The position numbers and the translations under genes are program-made. From the NCBI RefSeq assembly GCF_003024195.1, contig NZ_KZ679066.1:1-64000 (forward strand): 64,000 bases of DNA, in the 5' to 3' direction. Below, piece after piece: positions 39,448 to 47,236 of this stretch; position 1 is the first letter of the stretch, and every line of letters begins with the position of its first letter. Source of the stretch: Streptomyces dioscori. GTDB taxonomy: Bacteria; Actinomycetota; Actinomycetes; Streptomycetales; Streptomycetaceae. A model generated the notes under the pieces. The model was not told the origin of the DNA and searched no databases. It saw only the letters and a list, made by a program, of their open reading frames with translations.

Positions 39448-41373
39448 TCACAGACCGAGGGCGGTGACCGACCTCGCCAGCAGGAGGGGCAGTGGTTCGG
39501 CGGGAGACGTACCGGAGTCGTCGACCGTGGCGGCCCGGCGCTCCGCGTAGGGATCCCTGTGGGGATCCGCGTAGGGACTCGACGCCGAGGGGGTCGACTC
39601 CGCCCCCTCGTCCAGCTGGTCCGGTCCGTCCGCTCCCGACGTACCCGGCTCGGCCTCGCACCTCGGCCCGGCGCACCCGGACCCCGAGCCGGCCCCGTCC
39701 CCGCTCCCGGCGTCGGCGTCGGAGCCGATCCGCGTGTCCGACGCGGACCGGCCGGCGGTCGGCTCGCCGGACGGCGCGTCCGTGCCCGCTATCGACAGCG
39801 ACTCGGGCGTCGCTCCGGTGTCGTCGGTGAGCCAGCGCTGGTCGTCACCGCGGTCCCGGATCTTGACCACCACATCCGCCTCGGCCTCGTCCGCGGCGGG
39901 GGCGACGGCCAGTTCCGCCTGCCAGCGGGGCAGCAACTCGCCCCGCACGGTGAGGTCGTAGCGCACGTCGTCACCCCGCTCGGCGGACGCGGCGGCGCAG
40001 TTGCCCAGGACGACCACACCGGCGTCCACATGGGAGTCCAGGCACAGATCGGGTTCGGCGGCGCTGCGCAGGAGGCCGTCCTTCTCGTACGACCACTTCT
40101 GTGTCGCGACGGCCGAGCACGTGTCGAGTTCGGCACCCGCGCCGGCTTTCGCCCTGCCGCCCTTGATGTCGAGGCAGAGGTCGGCGGCGAGGTTGCGCAG
40201 CCGGGTCCGGACGGGCCCGGTGGGAAGGCCCGCCGAGTCGGGCGGGGCGGACGACCGGGCGGGCGGTGCCTGCCCGCCCGGGGAGAGACCGGCGGACGCC
40301 CCGGCGGTGGCCGACGGGTCGGCCCCGTCGTCGTCCTGCGACCACAGGCTCGTGACCAGGACGGTCGCGAGCAGGGCCACCGAGACCAGGCCTGCTCCGG
40401 TGAGGATCGCCTTCGAGTGCCGCGGGCCCGGGGAGGAGTGCCGTCCCTGCCGGGCGGAGCGCTGGGACAGCGGACGGGGTCGGCCGGTGCCGCCCGCGCG
40501 TCTGCCGGTGTGCCGGACGGACCGGACCGCCGGATGACCGCCGCTCGGCCGCGATTCGAGATAGCGGCGGGCACCCCAGCCGAGCACGCCTTCGGCGAGC
40601 AGTCCGCCGAGACCGCCCTCGAAATGGCTCAGTTGCTCGGCCGCGTAACGGCAGAATCGGCACGCCAGCAGATGTTGCTGCACATCGGGGAGCAAGGCGC
40701 CGCCACGCCGAATGGGAACGTCCAGGAGACGGTTGTAGTGGCGGCATTCCTTGTTCGGCGCGAGTTCACGGTGGGCCCGTACACAGCCTTCGCGGAATTT
40801 CTCGCGGGCCTGATCGAGCGCCGCCGACGCGTTGTCGACATCCATGCCCAGCAGACCGGCCGGTACGGATATGTGCTCGGCCTCGACCTCGGTGTGCCAG
40901 AGCACGCACTGGGCGAGTCCCGGGAGAGCCTGGAAAGAACGTTCCGCGAGCTTGCGATTTTCCGGTGTCGTGGACTTCGTCACGCGCATACCGCGACCGC
41001 CGGCCGGTTTCCGGAGATCCGGAAGTGCCTCGGATATTCGGTCCTCCGCGGACCACACCGTGATGATGTCCCGTACGGCCACCAGGAGCTGGGGGCGCAG
41101 GGCGGCGGCGGACCCGGCGCGCCGGAGGCGTTCCAGTACCTGCTGGAAGGCTGCGGCGGTGACCATCGAGGCGACGTCCGTCGAGGAGGCGAGGCAGATG
41201 ACCGCGTAGTCGTGTGTCGGCTGCCAGTGCCGCGCGAGCAGGAGCGCGGCGGGGTGCGCCAGTTCGCCTTCCGGCTGCGCCCGCAGGAGGGCGGCGAGGC
41301 TCTCGTCGGATTCTCCGGGGGCGGCACCGGAGGCGGGCGGATACGGCGGACGTGGCGGGTGGGGGGTGTGCAC
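39448..41373 (-). CDS. membrane sigma-factor-like protein with zinc finger and ricin-type lectin domain
   Basis: A 641-residue protein in four parts. Residues 25-200 resemble ECF sigma regions 2 and 4 (LLARHWQPTHDYAVICLASS; SFQALPGLAQCVLWHTEVEAEHISVPA in pieces). H234, C238 and C241 (QQHLLACRFC) form the H-x3-C-x2-C motif of zinc anti-sigma factors. One membrane helix follows at about 322-344. The outer part has a ricin B-like trefoil (LCLDIKGGRA, QKWSYEKDGLLRS, LCLDSHV) and a Ser/Asp/Gly-rich tail. The GTG at 41373 has GGAAGGA about 10 bases upstream. A paralog lies at 47237-50203. ECF groups with fused anti-sigma, membrane and carbohydrate-binding parts (such as ECF52) are the nearest concept. 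Confidence 0.82.
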   Translation of the reverse strand: MHTPHPPRPPYPPASGAAPGESDESLAALLRAQPEGELAHPAALLLARHWQPTHDYAVICLASSTDVASMVTAAAFQQVLERLRRAGSAAALRPQLLVAVRDIITVWSAEDRISEALPDLRKPAGGRGMRVTKSTTPENRKLAERSFQALPGLAQCVLWHTEVEAEHISVPAGLLGMDVDNASAALDQAREKFREGCVRAHRELAPNKECRHYNRLLDVPIRRGGALLPDVQQHLLACRFCRYAAEQLSHFEGGLGGLLAEGVLGWGARRYLESRPSGGHPAVRSVRHTGRRAGGTGRPRPLSQRSARQGRHSSPGPRHSKAILTGAGLVSVALLATVLVTSLWSQDDDGADPSATAGASAGLSPGGQAPPARSSAPPDSAGLPTGPVRTRLRNLAADLCLDIKGGRAKAGAGAELDTCSAVATQKWSYEKDGLLRSAAEPDLCLDSHVDAGVVVLGNCAAASAERGDDVRYDLTVRGELLPRWQAELAVAPAADEAEADVVVKIRDRGDDQRWLTDDTGATPESLSIAGTDAPSGEPTAGRSASDTRIGSDADAGSGDGAGSGSGCAGPRCEAEPGTSGADGPDQLDEGAESTPSASSPYADPHRDPYAERRAATVDDSGTSPAEPLPLLLARSVTALGL

Positions 41374-42109
41374 TGAGCGGTTTCCTTCCAAGGCACAAGG
41401 TGGCACACAGGAGTTCTGACCGCCGAAAAGGAGCTCCTGTTGGTGCGTACCTTTCGGGCTTGGCGCACGGAAAGCGGCCGGGACGTCTCCCACTCGGCAT
41501 CCGCCGGCCACGAGCCTTTCGGGCCCGACAGCACGATGAAATCCCGAACGGTGAATCAGACCTGGCCATTGGCCATGTGCGAGGAAGTTCACCCTTGCAC
41601 ATGACGCTCACGCCCAACAAGGCGCGTGAGCCACTTCGACGACATCCGCCCATTGAAGGAAAGTCAGTTTCCATCCCGGTCAAGTCGTCCGGCCCTTCTC
41701 GGCAACTCGTCCGGTCCCTCTCGGCAACTTCGCCCGGTCCATCTCGGTCAACTCATGACGGGCGGAACGGTTCGGCAGGGTATTGCCCGCCGAGCACCCC
41801 GTGTGAAGCGTGTACCCGCGCCGGAGGCCCGCGCACGCTCCCGGCGCGAGAGGGCGGGGAGTCCACTGGTACCCGGCCCTTCTCGGAAGGCCCCGCGCGG
41901 GACGGCGGCTCTCCCCCGCGAAACGGGCCGTCGACCCCGATCTCCCGCCCTCGGTCGGCGGCCCCGAGGGCGGGTCGGCCCGCCCCCCTCCTCCTGAATG
42001 CGCCCGGTGCCGCACACGCCTGAGACCTGGGTCACATTCCGCGGTGACCTGTCACATCCCGGCCCTCCGGAGCCCTCGCAGTAGTGAGCGCGCTACGGGA
42101 GGCACAGGC
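41374..42109. other. 736-bp divergent intergenic region with triplicated 22-bp repeat
   Basis: No gene is supported between the sigma-lectin gene and the ECF41 gene. Three tandem copies of a 22-23-bp element (GTCCGGTCCCTCTCGGCAAC or close) lie at 41685-41706, 41707-41728 and 41730-41752. The first part (41374-41700) is visibly less GC-rich than the flanking genes. The ECF41 promoter-like TGTCACA is at 42050. Confidence 0.6.
42050..42080 (+). promoter_or_regulatory. putative ECF41-type autoregulated promoter
   Basis: TGTCACA at 42050-42056 matches the known -35 motif of ECF41-dependent promoters. These carry CGTC about 16 bases later as -10. Here the -10 position reads CCCTCG and only partly fits. 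It lies 54 bases before the ECF41 gene. A second similar site, GGTCACA, is at 42030. Autoregulation is usual for this sigma group. Confidence 0.5.
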
Positions 42110-43123
42110 ATGTCCGACAGTCCGTCACCTCAGACCCATGAGCAACCGACCGCGGCGACACGGCAGTTCATGGAACACCGCGAGCTGTTGTTCGCGATCG
42201 TCTACAACATGCTCGGTGGCGTCGCCGACACCGAGGACGTACTCCAGGACACCTGGCTGTCCTGGTCCGGCAGCCGCGACCGGTCGCCGGAGCGGCACAT
42301 CGAGAACCCGCGCGCGTATCTGGTGCGCGTCGCGGTGAACCACGCGCTGACCCGCCGGGCCGCGATCAGCCGGCGGCGTGAGACGTACATGGGTCCGTGG
42401 CTGCCCGAGCCGCTGGTGGCCGCGGCGGGCGAGGAGCCGGCGACGGACGCGGCCGAGCGCACCCTGCGCACCGAGTCCGTCTCCCTGGCGATGCTCGTCG
42501 TCCTGGAGTCGCTGACCCCGCTGGAGCGGGCGGTGTTCGTCCTCAACGAGGTCTTCGGGTACGCCCACACCGAGATCGCGGAGATCATCGACCGCACCCC
42601 CGCGGCGGTACGCCAGCTCGCGCACCGCGCCCGCGGGCACGTCCACGCCCGCCGGCCGCTGTACGAGGCACATCCGAGGGTGCGCAGGGAGGCGACCGAG
42701 CGGTTCGTCGAGGCCACGCTCGGCGGGGACATCGGCGCGCTGATGGAGATCCTCGCGCCGGACGTGACGGTGTGGACGGACGCCGGCGGCAAGCGGCGGC
42801 CGGCGGGGCTGCGCCCGGTGCACGGGCGGGACAAGGCCGTCCGCCTCCTCACCGCCGGTGCCTCGCGGGGCGCCGGACAGCATCTGGACCTGCGCTACCG
42901 GCGGGTCAACGGCGACGACGCGGCGGTGCTGTTCGCGGGCACGGCCCCCTACGCCGTGATCGTCCTGGACCTCACCCCGGAGGGCGACCGGGTGTCCGGG
43001 GTCTACGTCGTCACCAACCCCGACAAGCTCACCCACGTGCATCCCGCGAAGGCCGCCGAGACCACCGGAACCGCCGAGACCACCGAGACCGCCGAGACCG
43101 CGGGGAAGAGGGCAGACGCGTGA
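42110..43123 (+). CDS. sigJ: ECF41 family RNA polymerase sigma factor with SnoaL-like domain
   Basis: A 337-residue sigma factor. Sigma region 2 (about 20-90, with MLGGVADTEDVLQDTWL) and region 4 (about 130-180, with LTPLERAVFVLNEVFGYAHTEIA in part) precede a C-terminal SnoaL_2 domain (about 195-310). The three ECF41 hallmark motifs are present: WLPEPL (97-102) in the linker, DAGGK (224-228) and NPDKL (303-307). In ECF41 the fused domain replaces an anti-sigma factor. A short Thr/Glu/Ala repeat tail follows. The ATG has GGGAGG 8 bases upstream. Its stop overlaps the start of a cytochrome b gene, whereas ECF41 genes usually neighbour a carboxymuconolactone decarboxylase or oxidoreductase. Confidence 0.93.
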   Translation: MSDSPSPQTHEQPTAATRQFMEHRELLFAIVYNMLGGVADTEDVLQDTWLSWSGSRDRSPERHIENPRAYLVRVAVNHALTRRAAISRRRETYMGPWLPEPLVAAAGEEPATDAAERTLRTESVSLAMLVVLESLTPLERAVFVLNEVFGYAHTEIAEIIDRTPAAVRQLAHRARGHVHARRPLYEAHPRVRREATERFVEATLGGDIGALMEILAPDVTVWTDAGGKRRPAGLRPVHGRDKAVRLLTAGASRGAGQHLDLRYRRVNGDDAAVLFAGTAPYAVIVLDLTPEGDRVSGVYVVTNPDKLTHVHPAKAAETTGTAETTETAETAGKRADA

Positions 43124-44622
43124 CCGCCACCGAGCAGGAGACGCCCGGGTCGAGAGGGCCCGCCGCGTCCTCCGGTCAGCGGGTCGCCGACTGGTTCGAC
43201 GGCCGCCTCGGCACCCACACCCTCGGCAGGAAGTATCTGCGCAAGGTCTTCCCGGACCACTGGTCGTTCCTGCTCGGGGAGATCTGCCTCTACAGCTTCG
43301 TCATCCTGATCCTGACCGGCGTCTACCTGACCCTGTTCTTCCACCCGTCGATGAACGAGGTCACGTACAACGGCAGTTACGTCCCGCTGAACGGCATCAG
43401 GATGTCGGAGGCGTACGCGTCCACGCTGGACATCAGCTTCGATGTGCGGGGCGGTCTGCTGATCCGGCAGATCCACCACTGGGCGGCGCTGATCTTCATC
43501 GCCGGGATGCTCATGCACATGATGCGGCACTTCTTCACGGGCTCGTTCCGCAGGCCCCGTGAGGTCAACTGGCTCTTCGGCTGGACGCTGTTGTTCCTCG
43601 GCCTCTTCGAGGGGCTCTTCGGCTACTCGCTCCCCGACGACCTGCTGTCCGGCACCGGGATGCGGTTCGTGGACGGCGCCGTCCTGTCGGTGCCGATCGT
43701 CGGCACGTACCTGTCGTTCTTCCTGTTCGGCGGCGAGTACCCCGGCCACGACATCATCGCGCGCTTCTACTCGCTGCACATCCTGGTGATTCCCGGGATC
43801 ATGGCGGCCCTGGTGGTCGCCCACCTGATCCTCGTCGTGTACCACAAGCACACCCAGTTCCCAGGCCCGGGAAAGACCGAACGGAACGTCGTGGGCTCGC
43901 CGTTCATGCCGGTCTACCTGGCCAAGGCGGGCGGCTTCTTCTTCCTGGTGTTCGGGGTGATCGCCCTCATCTCGGCGGTCGCGTCGATCAACCCGGTCTG
44001 GTCGTACGGCCCCTACCGTGCCGACCAGGTGTCCACGGGGGCGCAGCCGGACTGGTACCTGGGCTTCGCCGAGGGGCTGGTACGCATCATGCCGGGGTGG
44101 GAGATCACGGTGGCCGGGCACACGCTGGTCCTCGGTGTGCTGATCCCGATCGTCGTCTTCCCTCTCCCGCTGGTCTTCATCGGCGCCTATCCGTTCCTGG
44201 AGTCATGGCTCACCGGCGACAAGCGCGAGCACCATCTCCTGGACCGGCCCCGCAACCGGCCGGTCCGTACGTCCATCGGCGCCGCGTGGATCAGCCTCTA
44301 TCTGATCCTGCTGGCGGGCGGCGGCAACGACATCGTGGCCACCCGTCTGCATCTGTCCATCAACACGGTGACCTGGGCCGTGCGGATCGCCGTGTTCGCC
44401 GTCCCGGTGCTCGTCCTCGTCGCGACCCGGCGCATCTGCCTCGGCCTCCAACGCCGGGACCGGGACCTGGTGTTGCACGGCCGCGAGACCGGCGTGATCA
44501 AGCGGCTCCCGCACGGCGAGTACGCCGAAGTGCACCGGCCCCTCTCCCCCGCCGAACTGCACACCCTCACCCAGCACGAGCAGCCGCAGGAGGTCAGCGG
44601 GACGGGACGGCCAGGCGGCTGA
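43120..44622 (+). CDS. qcrB: cytochrome b subunit (QcrB paralog) coupled to ECF41 gene
   Basis: A 500-residue cytochrome b of the bc1 type. Heme ligand pairs are H119/H133 and H220/H235, in helices B and D. PDWY (310-313) is the actinobacterial form of the PEWY quinol-oxidation motif. Eight or nine membrane helices are seen. The GTG at 43120 overlaps the sigma factor stop (GTGA), so translation is coupled. There is no qcrC, qcrA or cta gene next to it, unlike the main respiratory cluster, so this is an orphan paralog. It could replace the main QcrB under stress or form a separate electron-transfer complex (inference). Confidence 0.92.
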   Translation: MTATEQETPGSRGPAASSGQRVADWFDGRLGTHTLGRKYLRKVFPDHWSFLLGEICLYSFVILILTGVYLTLFFHPSMNEVTYNGSYVPLNGIRMSEAYASTLDISFDVRGGLLIRQIHHWAALIFIAGMLMHMMRHFFTGSFRRPREVNWLFGWTLLFLGLFEGLFGYSLPDDLLSGTGMRFVDGAVLSVPIVGTYLSFFLFGGEYPGHDIIARFYSLHILVIPGIMAALVVAHLILVVYHKHTQFPGPGKTERNVVGSPFMPVYLAKAGGFFFLVFGVIALISAVASINPVWSYGPYRADQVSTGAQPDWYLGFAEGLVRIMPGWEITVAGHTLVLGVLIPIVVFPLPLVFIGAYPFLESWLTGDKREHHLLDRPRNRPVRTSIGAAWISLYLILLAGGGNDIVATRLHLSINTVTWAVRIAVFAVPVLVLVATRRICLGLQRRDRDLVLHGRETGVIKRLPHGEYAEVHRPLSPAELHTLTQHEQPQEVSGTGRPGG

Positions 44623-44776
44623 TCCGCGGGCCACCACGAGTCGAGGCCCGGTCGGGAGCCGGTGCGCGGGAGGCGGGAAGCGCCGCGCCGGGTGCGGAAG
44701 GGCCGGACGCACTACCCTGGAACACAAGTGATGCACCTGTTCACCGTGAGTGTGTGCGCAATGGAGTGGCGGCGAT

Positions 44777-47224
44777 GTGAGGAGCCACAGCGAGACGTCG
44801 GGCGACGGCCCGGGCTATCCGTTCGACGAGACCTCCACGGCACGAGCCGTCATCGACGGTGACGGCGTCGTCGTCGAGTGGAACGAAGGCGCCCGGCGTC
44901 TGCTCGGGCATGCGCCGGCCGACGTCGTGGGCCGGCCCGCCGCGCGGCTGCTGGCGCCGGACGCCGGTGAGCTGTGGCGTCCGTCCGCCGACAACCGCTG
45001 GATCGGCACCCTCGCGCTGCGCCACGAGGACGGCCGCACCCGGCGCGTCTGGCTGCTCGCGCACCGGCGGCGCCCCGAGCTGGGCGCCCGCAGCGACTGG
45101 CTCGTCGTGACCCCGCTGGAGAACGGCGCCCTGGTCGCGCAGGACGACTCCCTCACCTCCACCTTCCTGGACGAGTCGCCCTGCGCGACCGCGATCTTCG
45201 ACGAGCGGCTCCGGCTGCGCAGGGTCAACGCGGTGATGGCCGAGTCGATGGGCCTCCCGGAGGAGCACATCCGTGGCCTGCGGATCCCGGAGATCGGCGG
45301 CCGGCCGCAGAACGAGGAGCTGGAGGGGCACATGCTCCGGGTGCTCCGGACCGGCAGACGTGAGGACGTGCAGACGTACCTGGGCACCGCTCCCGAGGGC
45401 CGCGCCCAGGCCTGGCTGGCGCGGATGGCGCCGCTGACCGACGCGGAGGGCCGGGTGCGCGGCATCTGTCTGTCCGCCCACGACTTCACCGAGCAGTACC
45501 TCGCCCGGGAGCGGCTGCAGCTCGTGAACGAGGCGAGCATCCGTATCGGCTCCACCCTCGACGTCACCCGTACGGCGCAGGAGCTGGCCGACGTCTGTGT
45601 GCCCGCGCTCGCCGACTTCGTCAGCGTCGACCTGGTGGACCCTCCCGACCGCGGCGGCGAACCGCACAACGGACCGGTCTTCGCCCCCGTGAGCCTGCGC
45701 CGCGCCGCCCACCGGTCGGTGCACCCCGGCGACCCGGAGTCGGTGGTCAAACTGGGAGAGGTCGACACCTATCCGGCCGGCTCACCGCAGGCCGACTCCC
45801 TGGTGGCCGGCCGGCCCATCGTGGCCGCCGATGCCGCGAACACCCTCTCGGAATGGCTCGCCTGGGACCCCGTACGCGCCGACCGGGTCCGGGAGCACGG
45901 CATCCACTCCACGATGTCCGTACCCGTCCAGGCCCGCGGCGCGACCCTGGGCGTCGCGGTCTTCACCCGGTTCCGGCGGCCCGACCCGTTCACCGCCGAC
46001 GACGTGCTCCTGGCCGAGGAGGTCACGGCCAGGGCGGCCGTCTGCATCGACAACGCACGCCGGTTCTCCCGCGAACGCGAGACCGCGATCGCCCTGCAGC
46101 GCAGCCTGCTGCCCCGCTCGCTGCCGCACACGGCCGCCGTCGAGGCGGCCTCGCGCTATCTCCCCGCGGCGCGGGCGGGCGTGGGCGGCGACTGGTTCGA
46201 CGTGATCCCGCTGTCGGGGATGCGGGTCGCCATGGTCGTCGGAGACGTCGTCGGCAACGGGCTGCAGGCGTCCGCCACCATGGGCCGGCTGCGGACCGCC
46301 GTGCGCACCCTCGCCGACATCGACCTGGCGCCGGACGAACTGCTCACCCACCTCGACGACCTCGTCGTACGGCTCTCCGCGGAGGCGGGCGGCGAAGGCA
46401 CCACCGGCGAGGTCGGCGCCACCTGCCTGTACGCGGTCTACGACCCGGTCACCCGGTGCTGCACCCTCGCCAGCGCCGGTCATCCGCCGCCGGTGATGGT
46501 TCCGCCCGGCGGGCCGCCCGAGGAGATCGACGTACCGCCGGGGCCGCCGCTCGGCCTGGGCGGGCTGCCTTTCGAGTCGGCCGAGCTGCGACTCGCCGAG
46601 GGCACCGTCCTCGCCCTCTACACGGACGGTCTCACCGAGAGCCGCGAGCGTGACCTCGACGAGAGCCACGCGCTGCTGTCCCAGGCACTGGCGCGGGCCT
46701 CGGGATCCCTGGACGAGACCTGCCACGACATCCTGCAGTCGCTGCTTCCGCCCACCGGCGCCTCGGACGACGTGGCCCTGCTGCTCGCCCGGACGAAGGG
46801 CCTGCCGTCCGCCCAGGTGGCTACCTGGGAAGTACCGGCCGACCCCGCGCTCGTCGCCCCGATCCGCAAGCAGGTCGTCCGGCAGCTGGAGACCTGGGAC
46901 GTGAGCGAGGCGGCGTTCACGACCGAGCTGGTGGTCAGCGAACTCGTCACCAACGCGATCCGCTACGGCGAACGTCCGATCCGGCTGCGGCTCATCCACA
47001 ACGCCGCGACGCTGATCGTGGAGGTCTCGGACTCCAGCCACACCGCGCCGCATCTGCGCCGCGCCAAGACGTTCGACGAAGGTGGCCGCGGGCTGCTCCT
47101 GGTCGCCCAGCTCACGCAGCGGTGGGGCAGCCGCCACACCACGGAGGGCAAGACGATCTGGGCGGAGCTGGTGTTCGGCGAGGACGGCGAGGGCCGCGAG
47201 GGCGGCGAGGGCGGCGAGGGCTGA
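44777..47224 (+). CDS. SpoIIE family phosphatase with PAS, PAS, GAF and HATPase domains
   Basis: A protein of about 815 residues. PAS 1 is at about 20-105 (ARAVIDGDGVVVEWNEGARR), PAS 2 at about 130-250 and GAF at about 255-430. The SpoIIE phosphatase is at about 450-670 (VGGDWFDVIP, VVGDVVGNG, LYTDGLTESRE). A RsbW-like ATPase is at about 690-800 (SELVTNAIRYGE, EGGRGLLLVAQL). The GTG at 44777 (GAT-GTG-AGG) has GGAG about 10 bases upstream; an earlier GTG at 44750 is possible. The tail is a short EGGEGGEG run. It lies between two sigma-lectin genes and may regulate a STAS/anti-sigma pair such as that at 34.9 kb. Confidence 0.9.
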   Translation: MRSHSETSGDGPGYPFDETSTARAVIDGDGVVVEWNEGARRLLGHAPADVVGRPAARLLAPDAGELWRPSADNRWIGTLALRHEDGRTRRVWLLAHRRRPELGARSDWLVVTPLENGALVAQDDSLTSTFLDESPCATAIFDERLRLRRVNAVMAESMGLPEEHIRGLRIPEIGGRPQNEELEGHMLRVLRTGRREDVQTYLGTAPEGRAQAWLARMAPLTDAEGRVRGICLSAHDFTEQYLARERLQLVNEASIRIGSTLDVTRTAQELADVCVPALADFVSVDLVDPPDRGGEPHNGPVFAPVSLRRAAHRSVHPGDPESVVKLGEVDTYPAGSPQADSLVAGRPIVAADAANTLSEWLAWDPVRADRVREHGIHSTMSVPVQARGATLGVAVFTRFRRPDPFTADDVLLAEEVTARAAVCIDNARRFSRERETAIALQRSLLPRSLPHTAAVEAASRYLPAARAGVGGDWFDVIPLSGMRVAMVVGDVVGNGLQASATMGRLRTAVRTLADIDLAPDELLTHLDDLVVRLSAEAGGEGTTGEVGATCLYAVYDPVTRCCTLASAGHPPPVMVPPGGPPEEIDVPPGPPLGLGGLPFESAELRLAEGTVLALYTDGLTESRERDLDESHALLSQALARASGSLDETCHDILQSLLPPTGASDDVALLLARTKGLPSAQVATWEVPADPALVAPIRKQVVRQLETWDVSEAAFTTELVVSELVTNAIRYGERPIRLRLIHNAATLIVEVSDSSHTAPHLRRAKTFDEGGRGLLLVAQLTQRWGSRHTTEGKTIWAELVFGEDGEGREGGEGGEG

Positions 47225-47236
47225 TACGCCGCCGGT

